From assembly GCF_039555335.1 (NCBI RefSeq), contig NC_092640.1, positions 36,264,784-36,328,783 of the forward strand: 64,000 nucleotides of DNA, written 5' to 3'. Position 1 is the stretch's first letter, and each line of letters begins with the position of its first letter. The notes under the pieces were generated by a model. That model was not told where the DNA came from. It saw nothing but the letters and a program-made list of their open reading frames with translations, and made no database searches. Below, piece after piece: positions 11,816-22,200 of the stretch. The position numbers and the translations under genes were made by a program. The stretch comes from Amphiura filiformis (Eukaryota > Echinodermata > Ophiuroidea > Amphilepidida > Amphiuridae).

Positions 11816-12256
11816 CCCAGCAAACACAAAACGTTTTTGAAACGTTTTTAACAGGTTATATTTGGAAGAGAGTAATTGACCTAGAAAATACAACTATCTA
11901 CAAAACGTTTTTACAAATTCCTTATAATATTTGGTTTTGATTAAAATGTTTCAATAACATTAAATGTCGGGTTATATAAAGGTCACGAAAACATTTTGTA
12001 TAAAAAGACGCTAGAAAAAAACATTTTACAAAAAAATGCTATTTTTAAATATTGTTTTGTTTTGCAAACACTTAAATAACATTATGTTAGAATATTTGCA
12101 GTACGTTAAAAAAAAAAAAAAACGTGTTTGAATGTTGTTATGAAAACATTGTATATCCTTTATATACCCTTTATATAACCCGACATTTTAAACGTTTTCC
12201 GGAAACCTTTTCTAACGTTTTGCGAAAGATGTCGAAAATGTTTTGTGTTTGCTGGG
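11816..12256. mobile_element. CCCAGCAAACACAAAAC TIR element (441 bp)
   Basis: The left TIR CCCAGCAAACACAAAACG is answered by an inverted GTTTTGTGTTTGCTGGG at the right. The body contains many ACGTTTT/AAAACGT direct and inverted motifs. Non-coding. The site at 27530 is an empty relative. Confidence 0.8.
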
Positions 12257-12650
12257 TAGTATAGTTTTTCATTAATTAAAGTAATTTCTGTAATTTATTT
12301 TGAGCAGATGACGATCAAATACACAAAGTTTTATTTAACTATATGTATTACAATGGGGGAGATCCCAAGTATGTATTTCATTTATACGATACGCGTACAA
12401 CAGGGGTTGTATACATGTTGTTTCAAACTGATTAGTATTGGAATTATTTTGCAACAACCAAAAGCACCACCGCATCAGTACAACATTGAATTTCAATTTA
12501 TAATAACACTTTTGTTTTTATAGCAAAGGTAAATTTGATTATGGAAAAGATATTCCTGTCTTTTTATGTTGATGGTCAAGTGGAACTAAGAAATACCGTA
12601 AACTATTTCACGGAGACGAATTAATCATTTTGGACACTCTGTAGACACAT

Positions 12651-12923
12651 TATAGTTTGATCAGCTCGTAATAGGCGGGAAATGTTAGGCTTTTACCACT
12701 ACGCGGAAAAGTAGAGCCACGCTATTAGAGTGCGGTTAGTTGATCCGTCCAGTCTTTATTTTGTGTGTTAAAGAAAGTAGACAAAGTAAATGAAAGTATA
12801 GGACTTGTATTAATAATTCGTGATGCTTCTGGAGAGTTTTGACAAGTAAATTATCATAATAAAATATTTCGATATTAATCCGCGATGTTATAAGGCCCGC
12901 CGATAAGAGCTGATCAAAGTATA
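12651..12923. mobile_element. 273-bp MITE
   Basis: Imperfect TIRs of about 30 bp: TATAGTTTGATCAGCTCGTA at the left and its inverted relative (GAGCTGATCAAAGTATA) at the right. It lies just downstream of gene B's stop codon. Class unknown. Confidence 0.7.
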
Positions 12924-13055
12924 ACTTATTTACACTTAATCACTAATACTGACACGATGACAGTGTGCATTTCAGCACGCATTAATTAGCCTCCCAAAAT
13001 GAAATAGAATCATGTCAGGGTGTTGCAAATAATTATGTTGTGATCTGCAATGGAT

Positions 13056-13256
13056 TTAGGTCTTACAAATAAATATCATCTTTGAAAAACAGCTACTGTC
13101 ATTCCAGCTCTCGAAATCATCGTAGATATGGGCGCAATGCTCCCCGTCACCACCATTGTCGGGTGCCTCCGAGTGCCAGTTGGTGTAGTCCACTTGACTG
13201 CCATCACTCCATTCGAATGTACCTTCAGTGGCCCGGTCACTCAATCCAATCCACAT
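13056..13256 (-). CDS. gene B exon 6: C-terminal half of C-type lectin domain, stop
   Basis: It starts in phase 0 after a GTGAAG acceptor with MWIGLSD. Visible landmarks are WIGL, EWSDGS, DYTNW, the SEAPDNGG loop, EHC, WND, SSC and FICK, then stop at 13056. The WND calcium motif is kept. The loop that normally reads EPN (mannose type) or QPD (galactose type) reads APD, so the sugar choice cannot be predicted and binding may be altered. Conserved cysteines four to six of the fold are present. Confidence 0.9.
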   Translation of the reverse strand: MWIGLSDRATEGTFEWSDGSQVDYTNWHSEAPDNGGDGEHCAHIYDDFESWNDSSCFSKMIFICKT

Positions 13257-16200
13257 CTTCACAAATAAATTGCACAATTAGATTCAGTTACCAATACACA
13301 CTCTACGTTAACCAACCAAGCCAAAATAGGCTCTAAAACAGATCGGGCCGTACCAACGATATATCCTCTGATGGCCTCTTGCTGTCTCTCCATTGGTTAC
13401 CGGTAGTCCAAAACAGAGAATTATTTACAATCATTCTATATGCATTTAAATGTCTAAATAACCAGGCCCCTATATATCTCACTGATCTTGTCCAGCTACT
13501 TCAGGATGTTGCTACTGGCGGATACAGACTGATGCAACAGTAGATCTAAAAAACGAGTCGGAGATAATTCCTTTGTTGTTGTTGCACCTCGCCTTTGGAA
13601 TAGTCTCCCCGTTGACATCAGGGAATCGGCGTCTGCGTCTATATTCAAAAAACGCCTAAAACACACTTGTTCCAGCGTTAATTTTCTGCATTTCCTTTTT
13701 TCTTTATTATTGCTTGTGTATTGCTATATTACGTACCCATAGAACTCCACGTTAAACGGCCCAGATAGTCAGCAGGGTATGGCTTTAACTAATAAACGAA
13801 AAGCTTATATTTTAAGCTTTATGGGATCAATACCGTAATTGATTTTCTTTAAAATGGTCTCAAAAATTATTGTTCCCCTTGAAAAAAAAATTAAATCAAA
13901 AATAGTTTATACCATCTAGGATGTTTCGTTACATAGTATCTCAAAATATGTAGTCATGATCAATAGGGTGATATCTTGAAAATTATAATTTGCCGGCCCC
14001 TCGAATTGACCTAAAACACCGCTCAGATCTTTTTGTGCATCTTTGGTATGGTTTTCTAAAACGTAATTGTTTAGGCTACTACTTAGTAAACTTAAAGGGT
14101 CTCACAATAAAACATTGTCAGAAATGTCGTGGACTGGCTTGCTGATGATAAAAGTGATAAATATAGAGAAAGGTTTGGGACCTTACGCTAATGTTAACTG
14201 TCATAATTGTTATGAAAAGGCAGTGTAGTTATATCATTTGTATACTGGTGAAACTCTATTTGTGGGGTGTCTTGTTCCAATGATCTTGCTCTTACCGAAA
14301 AAGGTACATACACAATCTAAGTTATCCTAAATTTTAATAGATTTCGATCAGTATTTTATGAATTTTGGTTATGTTGGTTACAGATCATTTTGTCTCACCC
14401 TGTATGATATACGAAGGAATAGCTATCTACTGAAGTACATCTATTGGCAATCTTCCAAACATATTGACGACTTGATTACTCGAGAAATGTACAGTAATAG
14501 AGTGTCAAGATTGTTGGATATTTACCAAATAATTTTTATGGGATACTCCCTTTTTTCCTGATATTGTACAGAATGTGACTTACCTTATCCGATCCACTAA
14601 GCCCGCTGATAAAGCTGTTTTCGTCTGAAGAATGAATGCTCACAAGATGAGCTCCATACTGATTGTTGCAGTATATTTCAGCATCAGACCATGGAAGAGA
14701 AATGGCAACATAATTGTAGCAACTTCCTTGCCATTCATGAGAGCAATTGACACCTACAATGAGGAAAAAGTAAAGGCAACAGAGTAGTGCTAATGATTAT
14801 GGGTAGATACGACAAGTCTGACTAGATTTGCACACACTTTTGGTACAAATACAAAGCCTGTATATAAGCGATTCTGAACAAACAAGAAATGTGTTTAAAC
14901 AACTTGGTTCTATCCCAGCAAACACAAAAACGTTTTACAGAAAACGTTTAAATGTTGGGTTATATAAAGGGTATAAAACGTTTTAATAACATTCAAAATA
15001 TATTTTACGCAAAACATTCTGAACAGATTGTTATTTAAGTGTTGACAAAATAGTTTGCAAACGGGTTTGCCCCAAATATTGTTCATAACGTTTTAAAAAC
15101 GTTTTCACGTTTTGACGGTGACAAAGTCGTGGTATACTATGATATCATAGTGGTGGTGCTCATATACACAGGGCGTGTATTGCGTTTCATTTGCATATGA
15201 TGTATAATTTAGTAGAGTGACAACCGTTGTGTTCCGTGACCAAATCATTCAGGTTCAAAAGTATTATGACTAGTTGCCTCTGAAGGATACTAAACTAATT
15301 TGGCTTGGTCTGCCCTCTTCACAATGTTCAAAGTTGTGGCAGTTTTGGTAGGGGTCAATTAAAGTTAAACAAGTTGCAAAATTGAAAACATATCCCAATT
15401 ATGTTGAACAGTTTGCATGGCCATAAGAGTTCAAAAATGTATCAATTGGTTCGTCTTAAGTTTTGTTGTGACGTAGGTGCGTATTTCACGTATTTCGCGC
15501 GCATAACATTAATCGCGCAAAGCCCACATGCAAGGTTTTCATTATGTGATGTGTGCTTATATCTTTACGGTGCTTATATCTTTAGATCAATACGGATATT
15601 GGTCGGCGAATTCCACGACTGATGTCCGTATTAAAGAAAAAAGAGAACGAGTATTAGCTGGGTTCTCATATACTGATGCACACGCACAAGGGCGGATTGT
15701 AGTCACGCTTGCAGCGCAAAGGCGATAAAGCACTCTTGCATTACCAAGATAAAGTTACAAGGCAGAAATGTGTCAAATTGTATGCACATTTGGCTGGTGG
15801 AAAATCAGCAAATACGTTTAATATTGTCCGATTTAAATGATGTTAACGTCTAATTATATGTTGAACTGAACAACTTTTAAAACCAAAATGGCAGCCTTGA
15901 TCATGAAATTTCCCAACATGACCGCTTAAAATGAATGTTTGTACTTAAAATCGGGTAACCCGTTTTGAGGTCAATTAGTCCATTTCAAACTCATATTTGA
16001 CTGTTAGCAGCTAATACAAGACAATTTTGCAACTACGTTTATTCAAGCATTTTCAAATTGCCACCATGGGTAACAAATAGTGGTCAGAAATCATTAATAC
16101 TTTTATATTTTTTATTTGAAAATGCTTGGATATACAAACATATTTGGACTCAATATGACCATGCAATGCAGATGAATAATGGTATAATGATTTGGTCACG

Positions 16201-19200
16201 GAACATTAGCTCAGTTCCTCAACTAAATACATGATTTTTATAGGTATGACGTAGAAACACTAATTGTCTCGTTGTAACCCACACGAAACTCGGGGAGCTG
16301 ATCCTGGTTGCGAAGATTATTTGTGGAATGTCTAGGGTGTGCGCTCTTGAAGCGGCAAAGTCCCTGATTTGTTGTTAAATGGTTTATGGAATGATGTGGG
16401 GCCATAGTGGTCAGCGACAACCTGTAAAGTGTGCTGAGGCTTGTGGATCAACGTCTAGGCGTTGTGCCTGTGCGTAGCGCACTATAATAAATCACTGCGC
16501 TTTTTTTATGTCTTTTCACTGCGAGAGTTCCTTTTATGAGTAAATCATGCTCGAATTACCTTTGAAAATTGTGTTATTGGGAATTGGTGGTATACTTGCA
16601 AAATGCCGAAGACTCGGTGCAACAAATAAAATTTCAATTAGCTCCCCTGGGTAATGTCAATCATAAGCACAAGAGAAGCTAATGGAGATGAGTTGTTGTT
16701 GTACTGGCTATTCCACACAAGTAGTGTAAGTTTGGGGTTATCTGAATGGGTGACATAGGGGTGTATGGATTTCAACTGGAATAGTCCAATACATACTTAC
16801 CAGTGTCGCATTTTATAGACGCAAGACCTACGGGACAGTACTCCCATCGAGTTCCCGGATCTGTAGTATAACACCAAGGCCCATCGTCACCACTCGGATT
16901 ACGACAATAGTTGTGTTCACCAAGACCAGCGTACGGATGGTTTTCTGGTATAAAGGTGTCACGGTGTTCATGGGGATCATGTGATGTCCAGGATTGACAT
17001 TCCGTGCCATCTATGGTTTGATGAACAGAACCACGATAGTCACGCCCAAGTGCATTAGAGTAGCATTCAGATGCTGTAGTATTCAAAAAAGGAGAAATAA
17101 TATATATATGAAGTAAGAACAAATAAAACAAAAATACTCCATTTAGAGGGAAGAAATATACAAGAATTACACTGTGCATCGGCTCGGTAAATACTGAAAT
17201 CCACCTTCATCGTGGGCTAAAATTGTGTGAAATTTAAATATTTTTGCAATTGTCCCCGTAAAGCCATCCCAAAATCTGCTCATATATCCCTCCTTAAAAT
17301 TGAATTTGTTCCGTCGCCACTCCATCAATTGATTTGAACTACAACTTTTATTTTGACTTCCTGATAACACAAGTTGCCATTTATTTATATTAAAGGGCCG
17401 TCCAGGGGCGTAAAATATAGCGCTTCTCATTTTATTTCCTAATTCCTTCACTCTTTTTAACTTTGGGTCAACAAACTAACGGAGACACTGTACTTGCTTT
17501 ATAGGATATTCGTTAAATAATACCTGTTCAAAACAATTAACTGGGCACGTAACATTTGTATTAGAATAAGGAAGAAAGTAACAAATGTTCTGGACTATAC
17601 TTGTGGTTAGCACGTTAGCATTGCCGTTGCAATCATATTTATTAAAATAAAATATCTCATAATGTATGCGTCAAATACGTATTTATGTATAATTATATCC
17701 ATCTCTTCACTGGTATATCAAACACCCCGTAACCAGCCAAATGTCGTTTAAAGGGGGGAGGGTCTTCAGCAATCATAATATTATGTCGTATATGTTAGAA
17801 AACTAATTATCAAGCATGAATCACATGGTTTTATTTAAAACAAACTCATATTGACCATAAAAACGAATACAAACAGTCGGCTCTCAACACGAAATATTCA
17901 AAATTCCCGCGCCAAAATTGTCTATTCAGCCTTCATTGTATTACTGGGACGTCATTGCACTCGACAATTTCGGCGCCCGGGAGTTTTGAATATCGCTCGT
18001 TGAGAGACGGATGTTTTATTTGTTTTTATGGTCACTATGAGTTTGTTTGAAATAAAACTACGTGATTCATGCTTGATAAATTTTTTCTTACATGTAAGGC
18101 ATAATTTTGTGATTGCCGGAGACTTCCTTTAACCACTCAAGATGCTAAAGATTACGATCGACATATTAATCTTGTTTGACACCTAAAATTTATTATAGGC
18201 TGCCATAACCCTATATAGGACCAACCTAAAATTTATTATAGGTTGCCCTAACCCTATATAGGACCTACCTAAAATTTATAATAGGTTGCCCTAACCCTAT
18301 ATAGGACCTACAAAACATCGATTGAATAGGATCATAAAATGCAACCTACCTGTTGGCATGTTGGTAATTACAGGACTTGGTTTTGTGATCAATGAAGTTG
18401 GGGTATCATCGGAATCGGCAACTGTGAATAAAATGTTTTAGAAATAGGTAACCGGTGGTTAAGTCATCGGTACAGCCCCAAGAGATGTTCCAAGCAGTAC
18501 AATAATACGATAAACCATGCAGGGCAGGCTTAAAGCACTTAGTTTACAGAGTATTAAAGCAATGAAATATTTATTTTATACAACATATAGAAAGTAATAA
18601 TATACTCACGAATTGTCAAAAGGTAAATTTGGTCCAAAACATACATTGCATCGGGGGATAGTTTCATGGACCACTCCACATCACGTCGGCAAATCTTGTA
18701 AATTTATTACAACCCTTCTGTTTTAGTTTTATTTTGTTTTAACCAATGAGTGTACATATACAGCGATGATAGAGATATCGCGATGTTTAATACGCGGTAC
18801 GAGGTACGAGGTACGTACGTGCGTTCATCCGTGCGTTCATAACGTACGTATGTATCGCTGTGCATACTCTATCTATGGTTTTGCATATGGCGTTGGGCAA
18901 TCTTTGTGATTCCAAATGCTATACAGGCTAGGTTTCTTAGCTGTCTTTATATTTACACTTTTAATTCTGCTTGAATTTGATTTTCAAACAGTGCCGCTTA
19001 AAATTAATTGTTTTAAAATAGTGCCGCTTAAAATTAATGGTTTTTCAGTGCTTTCCGGATATTAGGATTGCAAAAGAATAAATATTTAGGACTACTATAT
19101 TCGTATATCTTTAACTTTATATTTTTAAAATAATACTTTTTCGTGGGGGAAATTAATCACGTTTAATTAATCATGAACCGGGTGACCGCCGCGAACAATT

Positions 19201-22200
19201 AAAATGTCAACGTCAACTGTGCGTCACTCCGTGCGTTTGCATTAAAGATGCCAATCGCAATCTCTTTTAATACTGCCGATCTCACACGCATTTCAATACG
19301 TACGTTTCTGTATGGTTCTGTACAATTCTGTACGTTTGAACCGCACGTATGAGCGATCAGTTAAATATTTTCACACCTCGCTGTTAATTAATAATTTTTT
19401 ACAAACAAAACGGATCGTATTAATTTATATTAATATCTTGCAAATCATGCTAAATTTGTCCAATTTGGCAGAGATATATTACTTGTAACGCTGATTATCA
19501 TAGGCCATACGCGTAGATGGGGGGTAAATCCCCCAATATTTTGCCAGGGGTGCTCCATACAATCGTCCCCCAATGTTGACGCTTGAATATGGGTTTCTGA
19601 CCAAATGAACCTCATATTTGTCCATTTAGTCCACTTTTGCACCATATTTAGCTTCAAAATTTTTCGCACTAATTTAAACTTATTCTGTCGCCAAAAGGTG
19701 CTGGATTCACTATACTTCCAAGATTTTTTCCACTCCATCCCCCCCCATGTCAAAAAGAAATTTACGCCACTGTCATAGGCTATAGAGGCATTTCAACCAA
19801 GCCCTTAATAGATGGAAATTTTTTATAACTTTTACGTAGCGGTTTCAAAATTGCTCAGACTTGGTTTAAAATAATACGGGTGTGTTTCTCTAGTCATAAG
19901 GACTCAGTTTAACATATCTACACCGCGTGGTCATGGAGTTATACGTAAATATATAACGTTGGGTCGTCATAAGTCTAATTTTGGCTCCACTGGGAGCGAA
20001 AATGAAACTTGCACGGATTTTGTTAAAAGTAGTCTCAAATTATGTGTCTTATCGTGATAAATCAGGAAAAGAATAGTTTGCGCTATGTAGGATGTTTCAT
20101 TACCTTGGTAACACATCACAATAGGATTAACTCCATTTGACCGTAACAATAATGATATGTTATCTGGTTAAGAAAAGTACCATCCATAATTAAAACTATT
20201 TTTAACAACAAGACAAACAATTTCATTTTATTTTCGCCCAATACGGGGGCCAAATCAGACCTATGACGCTACGATGTTGCCAGAGGATCACGATAATGAA
20301 CATTTTGAACAAATTGGAGTAATTTTGAACTTGACCCTCTGTGCTAAGTTCAATAAAATTTTCCCACTAAATGGGGTGCTGTTAAAATACCTTCATAACC
20401 TGGACGTCTGCAGGACCGTTTTGCCATCACCGGTTCTGCACTGGAATGGGCCCAATCTTATCTGAAAGGTTGGAATTCTGAAGTCAGCATCAATGGTCAC
20501 CTCTCCGACCCCATCTCAATGGATTTTGGTGTGCCACAAGGCTCCGTTCTAGGACCATTGCTTTTCTCCGCTTATACTGTTCCCATTGGAGAGATCATCC
20601 AGAAACATGGTATCAACTATCATATCTATGCTGACGACTGCCAGTTATATGCTTCTTTCAACCCTCGGATTCCTGGCGATGTGCTTAACACTCTTGGCAA
20701 GATTTCAAGCTGCATCTCTGAAATCAGAGAATGGATGACTGTGAATTATTTAAAGCTAAACGATGCAAAAACTGAGTTTTTTGTTGCTGGCTCTATCTAC
20801 AACATGAGAAATTTTCAGCTTAATGACGTTACCCTTGAAATTGGTTCATTGAAGATCACACCCTCCACGGTCATCAGAAATCTTGGCATCTACTTCGATA
20901 GTTCAATGTCACTCACCTCTCACATCGATAGTCTTCGTCGCTCGATCCTTTATCACATCAGGAACATCTGGAGAATCCGAAAATATATTGATTCTGACAC
21001 ATGCCATCATGTTGTCCGTGCGCTGGTCCTGTCACGTTTAGACTATTGCAATGCACTTTTCACTCACCTTTCATCCAAGAATATGATTCGCTTGCAACGC
21101 TTACAGAACAAAGCCGCACGGGTCATATATGCCTTAGGTCGCTGGACTGAAGCTGCATCCTTAATCACAAAACTCCACTGGCTTCCAATAGCACAAAGAG
21201 TATCTTACAAGATCCTGCTCTATGTATACAAGGCTTTGAATGACCAATCACCAGCTTACATAACTCAATTGTTCTCTTATTATGTTCCCGGCCGCCCTCT
21301 CAGATCTTCAAATGATCCTTCACGTCTGGTAGTTCATAGATACAACTCTGTTGCGGGAGAACGCAGATTCACTGCTACTGCTGCCAAAGCCTGGAACAAT
21401 CTGCCACTGCACATCAGGGGTGCAACATCCACAAACACTTTCAAGAAATTGTTAAAAACTCATTTATTCTGAACTTTTGTTTGATTATATTGTTTTACTG
21501 CTTTGATGTATTTGTAAACGCAATGTTGCCTTGCGGCGAATTGCGTCATAAATAACTTTTGTATGTATGTATGTATGTATGGACGAATAAGCACTATTAG
21601 TCCGAATATGACAGCATTAAGGGGGTACTACACCCCTGCCCAATTTTGTGCCTATTTTTGCATTTTTCTCAAAAATTATAGTGCATTGGTGACAAGTAAG
21701 ATATGTATATTATAGGGGCAAGGACTACAACTACTGCACTGGAAATTTTATTTCAGCACAGACAACAGTTGTGGAGTTACATTCAAAAATGAGGAAAAAC
21801 CAATATTTGATCATTAAATCAATAACTACTTGCCTTGAGTTGCTGAATTTCCAGTGCAGTAGTTGTAGTCCTTGCCCCTATAATATACATATCTTACTTG
21901 TCACCAATGCGGTTTAAATTTTGAGAAAAATGCAAAAACAGGCACAAAATTGGCCAGGGGTGTAGTACCCTCTTAAGGTAATTTGCATGAATGTAGTGTA
22001 TGTGAACTGAAATCTCTTTAATATACTACGTTCATTTCGTACGTGCATAGTCTTAAATACTGGCTAAATAATGAATCTAGCTCGCTCCGTCACAGGTGGA
22101 TGATTTTGAGATAGGCGGAAATCGCAACCTCTCTAATACACACAAAAGTACTCACCGCAATATTCACGTCGAATTAAAATCTGATCGAGATCTGCCTTCT

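Larger units (their letters stand above)
10965..12590. repeat. tandem duplication of about 0.65-0.95 kb
   Basis: Unit 1 (about 10965-11613) and unit 2 (about 11614-12590) start with the same AACAGGACATTTAGAAAATA and end with the same TGATGGTCAAGTGGAACTA. Each contains a CCCAGCAAACACAAAACG-type MITE. A third, MITE-free relative lies at 27420-27540 downstream of gene A, so the unit belongs to the gene A/B segmental duplication. Confidence 0.75.
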
